Assembly: GCA_903884005.1 (NCBI GenBank)
Contig: CAISDA010000017.1
Span: forward strand, 1-64,000
Origin: an uncultured Ignavibacteriota bacterium
GTDB lineage: Bacteria > Bacteroidota > Ignavibacteria > UBA10030 > UBA8401
Reading direction: 5' to 3'
DNA: 64,000 nt
Under the pieces are notes generated by a model, which was given only the letters and a program-made list of their open reading frames with translations, was not told the DNA's origin and did not search any database. The stretch's first letter is position 1. The number at the start of each line of letters is the position of its first letter. Positions 1 through 8,407 of this stretch are shown here, one piece after another. A program made the translations under genes and the position numbers.

Positions 1-255
1 ACAATTGCGGAACTCTACCGTGCGCGCTGGGGTGTTGAAACATTTTTCAAATGGATCAAACAACATTTACGGATCAAATCGTTTTTCGGAACAAGTTCGA
101 ATGCGGTTAAAACTCAAGTGTGGATTGCGATCTCAACATATTACTGCAACAGCAGCATTGCGGAAAAAAATTGCACCGTGCCGGGAACATCGACGCTTCG
201 CCTGATGCGGCACATACGGTCACCGTTTCACCATAGCCACAGGCACAAGCAGTGA
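1..255 (+). pseudogene. IS4-type transposase, C-terminal remnant
   Basis: Frame 1 is open from the window edge to a TGA ending at 255. It begins with IAELYRARWGVETFFKWIKQ, followed by a segment with HLRIKSFFGTS. This is the Y-R-E-K signature and following helix of IS4-family DDE transposases (the group with an N-terminal DUF4372). Similarity is good up to about position 130 (WIAIST). After that the reading becomes non-typical (CNSSIAEKN and on), and it runs into the 3' end of the convergent mannanase gene. No terminal inverted repeat is visible here. I read it as the 3' part of an element that lost its end. The 5' part lies outside the window, so the upstream copy could be intact or broken. 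Confidence 0.75.
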
Positions 256-1584
256 ATCGTCCGTTCCCAGTTTGCGCATGCGCAGCGCATGTTCTCTGAG
301 TACGGCGAGCGTCGAGACATCCGTATCGAAGATCGAATTCACACCCTGCGGCTCCTGCGGCGGATCGCCGACAAATGAATCCCCTTTTTTCCACATGGCG
401 TCGGCGTTCTGCGTCCGTCCTTCTCCTCCCCACGCCCAAAAATTCGAGCCTGCCAGGGGAGATCCGGTTCGGGCCGAATCGTATATCACGCCCAACAGTG
501 TTGTGAAATAGCGGTCGCGCGCCGTCGTTGGCGAACCGGGCACGAACGATCCGGTGTCGCGCCCGAGTCCGAATTCCTCCACGACGAGGGGCTTCTGGAG
601 GCGGCGTGCCAGGCGCACGTGTGTTGCGAGATAGTCGAGGGCCTTCTGCTGAGCGAACGGGAGTGTCTCTTCGAATTTTTTGGGATCAAACCACCCCCAG
701 TTGAACGGCCAGACATGCATGGTGCAATAATCGATGTTTTTAGTGGTGTGTGCGGCCAGATAATATTCTTCGCTTTGCAGGCTTCCCGCTATTCCCTCAC
801 TTCCGGTCGATACCAAATGGTTAGTATCGAGCGATTTTATGAACCCGGCCGTCTTGTCGATCCATTGAAAATAGAACGGGAGGTTGCCGGTTCCCTCGGG
901 GCTCTCGGTGCCGGGACGCGGTTCGTTTGCCAATTGCCACGACATGATCGCGGGATCGGTCGAATATGTTCTGTGATTGTATGCATTGACCCTCGTGACG
1001 ACGCTCTTTACATATGTCCGGAACATCGCGTTCGCCGCTTCATGTTTGTAAAAGCCCGCCGAATAATTCATGAACGTTCCCCAGCCGGCAACCTCCGGAT
1101 CGAGCGACGGCGTCTTCTCGGCCCATGCGACATACTGAGACATTCCGCCGGACCATTCCCAATAATTTGTCAGATAGAGCACAGCCTTCATGTGCCGCTT
1201 CGCCATCTGCGACAGCATATAATCCAATCCCAGCAGCAGCGAATCGTCGACGACGCCCGGTTCGCGGAGGATGGCCGGTTTCACTGCACGCAGGCTCTGC
1301 GAAAATTCGGAACCGGCCAATATGCGCAGATTTGTCACTCCGAGTTCGTTCAGTGAATCCAATTCTCTCTCAAGGCGGGGGCGGTCGCCGGTTTCTCCGG
1401 GTGAGCCAAGGTAGCAGCCATACCACATATTCGTCCCGACATAATAATACGGCTTGTCGTTCTGTGTAAAATGTGTGCCGCGCACTTTCACATACCCATC
1501 TTGTCGTATGAACGGCCACATTCCGGAACATCCGGCGAACACGACAGCACACAGGAGAACACAGCCGGCAGTTCGAAGCTTCAT
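220..1584 (-). CDS. secreted GH5 endo-1,4-beta-mannosidase (mannanase), lipoprotein
   Basis: Likely hydrolyses beta-1,4-mannan outside the cell or on its surface. The protein is 454 residues from the ATG at 1584. I chose this start because it gives a lipoprotein signal peptide (MKLRTAGCVLLCAVVFAGC, lipobox ending in Cys); 44 upstream in-frame residues look non-coding. The GH5 fold is indicated by the opening KVRGTHFTQNDKPYYYVGTN, the acid/base motif LANEPRPG (Glu near residue 221) and the nucleophile motif VVEEFGLG (Glu near 335). The glycine-, Trp- and Tyr-rich substrate side (NYWEWSGGMSQYV) is also typical of mannanases. Length fits the family. The gene is divergent from the membrane glycosyltransferase at 1719 and convergent with the transposase remnant. 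No sugar transporter is nearby. Exact substrate is inferred. Confidence 0.85.
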   Translation of the reverse strand: MKLRTAGCVLLCAVVFAGCSGMWPFIRQDGYVKVRGTHFTQNDKPYYYVGTNMWYGCYLGSPGETGDRPRLERELDSLNELGVTNLRILAGSEFSQSLRAVKPAILREPGVVDDSLLLGLDYMLSQMAKRHMKAVLYLTNYWEWSGGMSQYVAWAEKTPSLDPEVAGWGTFMNYSAGFYKHEAANAMFRTYVKSVVTRVNAYNHRTYSTDPAIMSWQLANEPRPGTESPEGTGNLPFYFQWIDKTAGFIKSLDTNHLVSTGSEGIAGSLQSEEYYLAAHTTKNIDYCTMHVWPFNWGWFDPKKFEETLPFAQQKALDYLATHVRLARRLQKPLVVEEFGLGRDTGSFVPGSPTTARDRYFTTLLGVIYDSARTGSPLAGSNFWAWGGEGRTQNADAMWKKGDSFVGDPPQEPQGVNSIFDTDVSTLAVLREHALRMRKLGTDDSLLVPVAMVKR

Positions 1585-1718
1585 GAATGATCCTGATGAC
1601 GTGAAAGAGAGGTGGGTAATATTATTTAAATTAATATACAGACTGAATTTTACTTTGACAAAGGCAAAGAGTATTTTTAAAGCATTATGATACCACGAAC
1701 ATTTAACGCCATTCATTC

Positions 1719-3026
1719 ATGATGCCCCTTCTCGTGTCCCTTGTGCTGTTGGCGGCCGGACTGCTCTCGCTTCACGTGCTGCCGTTTCATCCGATCGTTT
1801 CATACACGGCTGCGTTCATTGCGTCTTCCGCCTTGTTTCTTGTTGCCGCCTATCAGCTGTTCAGGAAGGAACTGCCGGACTCGTACGTGTTCGGTGCCAT
1901 CGGCATTGCGATGATCATCCGCTTCTCGTTCATTGCGACAGCGCCGATAGGGTCAGATGATCTGTGGCGATACGTGTGGGATGGAAAAGTGCAGAGCAGC
2001 GGCGTGAATCCGTATGCCTATGCGCCGGACAGCGACGCGCTAAAGCACTTGTCGACATCGGCGATACCGTCTCTCGTCAATCATCCCGAAATGAAGACGA
2101 TCTACTTTCCATTGAGCGAATGGATTTTTTATCTCTCTTACACCATCAGCGGCGAACATGCATGGGGGATCAAAGTGCTGCTGCTCTTTTCCGAGATGCT
2201 GGCGATGTACGGACTGTTTCTTCTCACACGAGTGTTGGAGATACCCCGTCGGTTCATGCTCCTGTACGCTTTCTGTCCCATGCTCGTGTATGAATATGCG
2301 ATCGACGCACACGTCGACGGATTCGGGCTGCCGCTGCTGATCTTCTCGCTCTATTGTTATTTCGACAAGAAGAAGATTGTGTCCATGCTGCTGCTCGGCT
2401 TGTCGCTGTCCATCAAGCCCACGGCCCTCGTGCTGCTGCCAATACTGTTCTTTGCGGAGAAGGAGTGGAGGTCGCGCCTGCAGATCGCCGTGATCCCGCT
2501 GTTCGCGCTGGCGGTGCAGTTCGCGCCGTATTTTTTTTCTGCGAATCCTTTTGAATCGTTGTCGACATTCACGAAGAATTGGACTTTCAACGGATTCGTA
2601 TTCAATGTGTTGAATGCATACGTTCACAACAACCAGCAGACCCGCCTCATTTGTTCGGTCGCACTGGGTGTCCTGGTGCTCATGCTTTCTTTCTCAAAGA
2701 AGCCGCTCGTCGATAGGCTCTACTATGCCGTGCTGCTGCTGCTCCTCTTCTCTCCCGTTGTGCATCCGTGGTATGTCGGATGGCTTGCGGCACTGCTGCC
2801 TCTGGCGCGGCGATGGAGCGGAGTTGTGTATGTGAGCACGCTCAGCCTGACATGCTTCACCTATATCGCCTATCAATTGCATGGAGTGTGGAGCGAACAA
2901 CCGGTGATGTGGCTCCTTGAATACATCCCCGTTGTCATCCTGTTGATCATGGAACTGGCGGATGTCGGCTTTCTGCGGCCTGATTCACACCGCGAAGCGG
3001 TGCGAGGTTCTGCCAGTTACTTATGA
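1719..3026 (+). CDS. polytopic GT-C type membrane glycosyltransferase (GT87/mannosyltransferase-like)
   Basis: 435 residues with roughly ten or more hydrophobic segments over the whole length. The conserved stretch APIGSDDLWRYVWDGKV, followed by GVNPYAYAP, lies in the first extracytoplasmic loop. It is characteristic of GT-C enzymes of the GT87/DUF2029 and alpha-mannosyltransferase type, in which the acidic pair (DD) is catalytic and a polyprenyl-phosphate sugar is the donor. A second extracytoplasmic motif, VVHPWYVGWL, is also typical. Likely role: adding mannose or another hexose to a lipid or surface glycan at the membrane. Starts with two consecutive ATGs (1719 and 1722). Divergent from the mannanase with about 134 bp between starts. 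The acceptor is unknown. Confidence 0.7.
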   Translation: MMPLLVSLVLLAAGLLSLHVLPFHPIVSYTAAFIASSALFLVAAYQLFRKELPDSYVFGAIGIAMIIRFSFIATAPIGSDDLWRYVWDGKVQSSGVNPYAYAPDSDALKHLSTSAIPSLVNHPEMKTIYFPLSEWIFYLSYTISGEHAWGIKVLLLFSEMLAMYGLFLLTRVLEIPRRFMLLYAFCPMLVYEYAIDAHVDGFGLPLLIFSLYCYFDKKKIVSMLLLGLSLSIKPTALVLLPILFFAEKEWRSRLQIAVIPLFALAVQFAPYFFSANPFESLSTFTKNWTFNGFVFNVLNAYVHNNQQTRLICSVALGVLVLMLSFSKKPLVDRLYYAVLLLLLFSPVVHPWYVGWLAALLPLARRWSGVVYVSTLSLTCFTYIAYQLHGVWSEQPVMWLLEYIPVVILLIMELADVGFLRPDSHREAVRGSASYL

Positions 3027-3095
3027 GCATGGTCAGTGCACCTGCAGCGCATTTATTTTTACGAAGTAATTCGGTGCTGCAGCATCGGTGCGCAT

Positions 3096-3203
3096 GTAGG
3101 GCAAGATACCATCTCGCCCGGCTATGAAAATAATCGTCGGCATATGTGGTGCGTGTAGGACGAGCTGTTAGCTCGTCCTCTCGCGAGATACCATCTCGCC
3201 CTA
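3096..3203 (+). repeat. dispersed hairpin repeat, family A, copy 1
   Basis: Contains two imperfect hairpins of the type GGGCGAGAT-loop-ATCTCGCCC plus the internal segment GGCATATGTGGTGCGTGTAG followed by GACGAGC. The same internal segment recurs at 39348 onward, where this copy's partner also carries a second module that is missing here. It fills most of the 246-bp gap between the membrane glycosyltransferase and hrpB. No gene is visible in the gap. Confidence 0.8.
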
Positions 3204-3272
3204 CGGGGCAACAAAATTTTTCGGTGGTGTGAAGGCATTTTGGAAATTGAAGGAATGGCCATATATTAATGA

Positions 3273-5924
3273 ATGGAACAAACATTTCCGATCGACAGAG
3301 AACTGCCCTCTGTGCTTGCTGCGATGGCATCGGCGCAGCGTGTGATCTTGAGCGCCCCTCCCGGGGCAGGCAAGACAACACGCGTGCCCCCGGCACTGCT
3401 GAAGGCTGAATGGCTCCGGGGACGGAAGATCATCATGCTCGAACCGAGAAGGCTCGCGGCGCGGCGCGCGGCTGAATTCATGGCCGGGCAGATGGGCGAG
3501 CGTATCGGTGAGACAGTAGGATTCCGCGTGCGGGGCGAGGCGAAGATCGGCAGACAGACACGCATCGAAGTCGTGACCGAGGGAATCCTGACGCGCATGC
3601 TTCATGCAGATCCCGCGCTGGACGAAGCGGCGCTCATCATATTCGATGAATTCCACGAGCGGAGCATCTACGCAGACCTTGGACTTGCCCTCACGCTCGA
3701 TGTGCAGCAGAATCTCCGCAGCGATATAAAAATTCTTGTCATGTCTGCAACGCTGGACGCTGCGTCTCTGTCGTCGATCCTCGATGGCGCAGCGATCGTG
3801 AAGAGCGAAGGAAAAAGTTACAGCGTCGACACGCGTTATCTTCGGTTCACGCCCAAAAAATCGAAGGAAGCCGTGACTGTCGACGCCATCTGCGCGGCGG
3901 TGAAGGAAGAAGAAGGAGACATCCTTGCATTCCTTCCCGGCAGGCGTGAGATCCGTTATGTTGAAAATATTTTGTACGAACGCCGACTGCCGGACGACGT
4001 CCGCGTGCACACGCTGTATGGCGACGCGCCATACGAACAGCAGGAGGCCGCTTTGACGCCGGCCAGGCCGGGCGTGCGCAAAGTGATCCTGTCGACGAGT
4101 GTGGCCGAGACAAGTCTGACCATCGACGGCGTTCGCATCGTGATCGATTCCGGACAGGTTCGCATGGCGGAGTTCGATCCGCGCCGGGGAATGTCCGGGT
4201 TGATCACGGTGCCCGTGTCCAAGGCAACGGCAGATCAGCGCCGCGGCCGCGCAGGCAGGCAGCAGCCGGGCATCTGTTATCGCATGTGGACGGAGGCAGA
4301 GCACACGCAACTGCCGGACTATCCCCTGCCCGAAATAAAAAACGCGGACCTCGCGTCGCTCGCCCTCGATCTTGCCGCCTGGGGCGAACCCACAGGGGAG
4401 CGCCTGAAATTCATCGATCCGCCTCCAGCACATCATCTTGCGCAAGCCCGCGCGCTGCTCGAGTTCCTCGGCGCGCTCAATCACGAGGGTGGCATCACCG
4501 CGCACGGCAAGGCAATGGCTGAACTGCCGATCCATCCGCGATTGGCGCACATGATCATTCGCGGCAGCGAGATCGGCTGCACGCGGACCGCCTGCACGAC
4601 TGCGGCACTGCTCGAGGAACGAGACCTTTTCTCCGGCCGTGCAGACGCCGATGTGGATCTTGGCGTCCGCCTGCATGCGGTGACGCAGCAACGCTCCGCT
4701 AACCGGCAGGCTATCGAACGTGTTGCAGCACAGGCCGACCGGCTGCAGTCGGCGATCGAACGAATTGGTACAAATGAAAAGACACGGCACTATGGCGTGA
4801 ATGGCGGACAACGCGCAGACACGGTGGGACACGCGGAGGACCCTGGCAACGCTCTCATCGGAGGTCGGCCGGATACACAATATTCATCGCAATCGAATAT
4901 GAAGCCGGAGGCAACACAAAGGAAGGCCGGCGCCGAAGTGAACGACGAGCATGCGGGGCTCCTTCTCGCATTCGCATATCCCGACCGGATCGCCCGGCGC
5001 CGCGGTGAGGAAGGATCGAAGTATCTCACTGCAAACGGAACAACAGCCGTGCTGCCGTCAGGCAGCCTTCTGGCCCGCGAAGAATTCCTGGCCATCGGAG
5101 AAACGGACACCACTGGTTCCGTGCCGCGCATTCTGCTCGCGGCCCCGATCGCGCAAAGCGACATCGAACGGTACATGAAGGATGCTCTGACGTTTGAAGA
5201 ACAGATCGAATGGAACAGCAAAGAGGAAGCCGTCGTGGCCAGAAGCATCTCACGGCTCGGGGCAGTGATCCTTACCGAACAATCCATCACGACAGCACCC
5301 GATGCGGTTGTGCAGGCAATGATCGCAGGCATCCGATCGCTGGGAATCGACTCGCTGCCGTGGACAAAAGAATCGCGCGCCCTGTGCCTGCGCGCCGAAT
5401 GGGCACGCACACACTGTGCGGAGGCCGCAGAATTTCCAATGATGAGCGAAAGCGGACTGCTTGCGGCAATCGAAGACTGGCTCGCACCGTTTTTACAGGG
5501 GATCAGGCGGCGCACACAGCTTGTGTCGCTCGGCCTTCATACGATCCTGACCACACGCCTCGGCTATGCCACTACACGCGCGCTTGAAAAACTTGCGCCC
5601 TCCCATCTCGCTCTTCCGAGCGGGTCGCATATCGCCATCGATTATTCCGCACACCCGCCCGTGCTCGCCGTAAAACTGCAGGAGCTCTTCGGGCAGACAC
5701 AGACGCCGAGCATCGGAAACGGGCGCACGCCGCTGCTGCTCCATATCCTCTCGCCCGCACAGCGTCCGCTTGCCGTCACACAGGACCTCCACAGTTTTTG
5801 GGCAACGTTGTATCCCGAACTCAGGACACAAATGAGGGCGCGCTACCCGCGCCATGTCTGGCCCGAGAATCCGCTCACCGCCCAGCCGACCAACAGAACG
5901 AAGCGGCGGCAGACGAATTCCTGA
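3273..5924 (+). CDS. hrpB: ATP-dependent helicase HrpB
   Basis: DEAH-family nucleic-acid helicase of 883 residues (family usually a little over 800). Visible motifs in order: Walker A SAPPGAGKTTRVP near residue 30; DEFHERS near 125, the HrpB version of the DEAH box; MSATLD (motif III) near 155; STSVAETSLTIDGV (motif V); and QRRGRAGRQQPG (motif VI). The C-terminal HrpB domain begins near LLEERDLF and includes AFAYPDRIARRR, which is typical of the family. Between residues about 498 and 556 there is a hydrophilic, poorly ordered insert (TNEKTRHYGVNGG onward) that I do not expect in relatives. The biological role of HrpB is poorly defined. Stands alone, no operon partner. Confidence 0.93.
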   Translation: MEQTFPIDRELPSVLAAMASAQRVILSAPPGAGKTTRVPPALLKAEWLRGRKIIMLEPRRLAARRAAEFMAGQMGERIGETVGFRVRGEAKIGRQTRIEVVTEGILTRMLHADPALDEAALIIFDEFHERSIYADLGLALTLDVQQNLRSDIKILVMSATLDAASLSSILDGAAIVKSEGKSYSVDTRYLRFTPKKSKEAVTVDAICAAVKEEEGDILAFLPGRREIRYVENILYERRLPDDVRVHTLYGDAPYEQQEAALTPARPGVRKVILSTSVAETSLTIDGVRIVIDSGQVRMAEFDPRRGMSGLITVPVSKATADQRRGRAGRQQPGICYRMWTEAEHTQLPDYPLPEIKNADLASLALDLAAWGEPTGERLKFIDPPPAHHLAQARALLEFLGALNHEGGITAHGKAMAELPIHPRLAHMIIRGSEIGCTRTACTTAALLEERDLFSGRADADVDLGVRLHAVTQQRSANRQAIERVAAQADRLQSAIERIGTNEKTRHYGVNGGQRADTVGHAEDPGNALIGGRPDTQYSSQSNMKPEATQRKAGAEVNDEHAGLLLAFAYPDRIARRRGEEGSKYLTANGTTAVLPSGSLLAREEFLAIGETDTTGSVPRILLAAPIAQSDIERYMKDALTFEEQIEWNSKEEAVVARSISRLGAVILTEQSITTAPDAVVQAMIAGIRSLGIDSLPWTKESRALCLRAEWARTHCAEAAEFPMMSESGLLAAIEDWLAPFLQGIRRRTQLVSLGLHTILTTRLGYATTRALEKLAPSHLALPSGSHIAIDYSAHPPVLAVKLQELFGQTQTPSIGNGRTPLLLHILSPAQRPLAVTQDLHSFWATLYPELRTQMRARYPRHVWPENPLTAQPTNRTKRRQTNS

Positions 5925-6076
5925 CAGCAATGTCGGATACCGCTCTCTTTTGTCTTGTCCTATCGGGCCTCCCCTTGTCACTTCTTGGTGTAAGTATTTG
6001 TCGAAATATTTTTGATGTTGAGGAAATTTTGATTACTTTGCACCGGTGATAATTTATTCATCGGGGGGGGACAATT

Positions 6077-7150
6077 ATGAAGAAAATTATCTATCCCAAA
6101 ACACCGCAATTTCTCGACCGCAACGAATCACAAACAGGTCCCGCTCCTGCCGTCTACACGTTCCTCAAAACCGTATCGCTCGACCACCTCTCATGGTACT
6201 CGCGCGACTTCCAATCGGGCATCAAATCCAGACTCTCGAAAAAGATCGCCGATGATTTCGGGTTCGATGAAAAACAAGTCATCCTGAGTTATGGAAGCGA
6301 AGATCTCCTGAAGCAGATCATCCACTGTTACATCGGTCCGGGTGAAAAGATCCTCATCCCGCGCGAGGCGTGGTGGTATTACAAGCGTGTCGCATCGGAA
6401 CGCGGGGGCCTGAATGTGGAATACCCGATGGTGAAAGGCGTTACAGACGGCATCGCGTCGTATCTATATGACGTCGATCACATGATCACGATCTACAAAC
6501 GCGAAAAGCCGAAAGTTGTCGTCATTGCCTCGCCGAACAATCCTACGGGAAACCGCATCGATTCACAGGATCTGAAACGATTTTTGGATGTCTGCCGCGA
6601 TACCATCGTGATGATCGACGAAGCATATTGGGGTTTCGGGTCCACCGAGAATGCATATGTCAAACCGTACATCGACGAGTATCCCAATCTCATCATCTGC
6701 CGGACATTTTCAAAATTTTTCGGCCTGGCCGGCAGCCGTATCGGTTTTGCCTTTGCGGGAAAAAATTTGGGCGAGCTGATTGAATTCGCCACGCGCTATC
6801 TGGGCTACAACCGGATCTCTGAACGCCTGGGCGAGATCGCTCTGGACAACGTGAAGTATTATACGAAGGTCGGGAAGCAATACGCCCGAGACAAAGAGAT
6901 GATGTACCGCGAATTTTCAAAGCTCAAGGGATTCACGCCGTACAAATCGTACGCCAACTTCATTCTCGTGGATATGCCGAAGGAGATACGCCCGGAGCTG
7001 AAAAAATATTTGACCGAACGGAATCTCTTCATCAAATTTCTGGACGAAGAGGCGTTCCGCACCGAGGCCCGTATTTCGCTCGGCACAAAGGAACAGAACA
7101 CTATGCTCGTCCGTGCGATCAAGGACTTCTGCCGCACGCATCCGTATTAA
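6077..7150 (+). CDS. PLP-dependent class I/II aminotransferase (HisC-like)
   Basis: 357 residues of the fold-type I aminotransferase family, closest in look to histidinol-phosphate aminotransferase and related enzymes. The motifs are SPNNPTGN, IDEAYWGF (Asp/Tyr that hold the cofactor) and TFSKFFGLAGSRIGF, whose Lys near residue 212 should form the Schiff base. A C-terminal Arg in EARISLGT binds the carboxylate. The start is preceded by a G-rich run (CGGGGGGGACAATT), which can act as a ribosome binding site. There are no other histidine biosynthesis genes nearby. The next gene, 185 bp downstream on the same strand, is a CDP-alcohol phosphatidyltransferase, so a role in making an amino-alcohol or amino-acid headgroup is possible but only inferred. 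Confidence 0.8.
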   Translation: MKKIIYPKTPQFLDRNESQTGPAPAVYTFLKTVSLDHLSWYSRDFQSGIKSRLSKKIADDFGFDEKQVILSYGSEDLLKQIIHCYIGPGEKILIPREAWWYYKRVASERGGLNVEYPMVKGVTDGIASYLYDVDHMITIYKREKPKVVVIASPNNPTGNRIDSQDLKRFLDVCRDTIVMIDEAYWGFGSTENAYVKPYIDEYPNLIICRTFSKFFGLAGSRIGFAFAGKNLGELIEFATRYLGYNRISERLGEIALDNVKYYTKVGKQYARDKEMMYREFSKLKGFTPYKSYANFILVDMPKEIRPELKKYLTERNLFIKFLDEEAFRTEARISLGTKEQNTMLVRAIKDFCRTHPY

Positions 7151-7335
7151 CCGTTCGCGGCGGCTGCCCGGCATATATGTGCACTGCGGGGCGTGCACAA
7201 TGGCATTTCGCAGAGCACTGTCGCTCAACGTACTGTTGTCTCCATAACTACATTGGCCGCGGAGGATTGGCACCCGTCTTACTTCCGGCAGGCCCAGGGA
7301 GCAGGCTGGCACGCCCCCGGATTTAAATCGCACAC

Positions 7336-8307
7336 ATGCATCTATTTCGCCGTTATATAGAATCGCTCAAGGCGATCGAGGCCGAAGAAAGCTTTGATCT
7401 CATCGTCTATCGTCCGCTCGCGTTTCTCTTCGTCACCGCAACGTACCGTATCGACCTCACGCCGAATCAGGTATCGGTAATGGCGATGATCGTCGGCATG
7501 ATCGGGGGCGTACTGTTCGGATGCGGATCATACCCATGCCTTGCCGCTGGAGCCGCATGCTATTTCCTCTCGAACGTACTCGACTGCGCCGATGGACAGA
7601 TCGCACGGCTGAAGAAGAACGGATCGCGCATTGGCCGCATCGTTGACGGATTCATCGATTACGTGGTGAGCATTGCCGTCTTCCTCGGCATCGGCATCAG
7701 CCTCACAAAAGGAGTGCTCGCCGGCATCATTCGCCCATACGGCGCCGACATGCTCGGCATAGAGGGAGCAGGCCCCGGCATTATCTATGTGTGGCTCTTG
7801 ACAGCTGCAGCCGGTGCATCGACCGCAATGCAGGCATTTCATTTTGATCTGCAACGAAACAACTACCTCAAATTTGTGTACGGCAAGGCGGCGACGCTTG
7901 AGGAGGAGATCAGAGATTACGAGGCGGAGAAAGAAGCGGCGCTGAAGAAGCACGGACCTGGAAAGTACATCGAACTGCTCCTGATCAATATTTATCTGGG
8001 TTACTGCCGGCTTCAGATCATATCGCAATCACGGCAGCCCGTCGCCACGCCTTCGACAGTCTCTCCCGAAGCCTACGCGCTCCGGAACAGGGCACTGCTT
8101 CGGGGGTGGAGTTATATCGGCTCGACCACGCACATTACCGTGTGCGTGGCATGCGCACTTGCCGGGAATCTTGAATTGTTTTTGCTCATCACCGTGCTGC
8201 CATTGAATGCGCTCCTGTTGGTGATGCTTGTGCTGCAGGCAAGAGCCGACGGTACAACGTCATTACTTGAGTCGCCGGCCAGCCGATCGGCTCCTTCCGC
8301 GAATTGA
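7336..8307 (+). CDS. CDP-alcohol phosphatidyltransferase family membrane protein
   Basis: 323 residues, membrane protein. It carries the complete family motif D-x2-D-G-x2-A-R-x8-G-x3-D-x3-D, starting at DCADGQIAR near residue 82 and ending at IVDGFIDYV. The metal-binding Asp residues are all present. Such enzymes transfer a phosphoalcohol from a CDP-activated donor to a second alcohol to make phospholipids or soluble phosphodiesters. A hydrophilic, charged segment (EEEIRDYEAEKEAALKKHG) interrupts the membrane helices after residue 190, which is longer than in a minimal PgsA. Preceded by an aminotransferase gene on the same strand. The acceptor and product cannot be named from sequence. Confidence 0.85.
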   Translation: MHLFRRYIESLKAIEAEESFDLIVYRPLAFLFVTATYRIDLTPNQVSVMAMIVGMIGGVLFGCGSYPCLAAGAACYFLSNVLDCADGQIARLKKNGSRIGRIVDGFIDYVVSIAVFLGIGISLTKGVLAGIIRPYGADMLGIEGAGPGIIYVWLLTAAAGASTAMQAFHFDLQRNNYLKFVYGKAATLEEEIRDYEAEKEAALKKHGPGKYIELLLINIYLGYCRLQIISQSRQPVATPSTVSPEAYALRNRALLRGWSYIGSTTHITVCVACALAGNLELFLLITVLPLNALLLVMLVLQARADGTTSLLESPASRSAPSAN

Positions 8308-8407
8308 ATCGGACAACCCCGCCCCGTCATTTGCCGCTGTCCATGGCCTGTGGCATGAGAGGACGCCAACGATCTGCCGGATGACCGATCGCCTTGGTAT
8401 GCAACGT

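Noticed and set aside
7151-7335. Possible structured RNA between the aminotransferase and the CDP-alcohol transferase
   Set aside because: GC-rich with short inverted pieces (GGCAGGC..GCAGGCTGGC) but no second copy in the window and no known RNA pattern.
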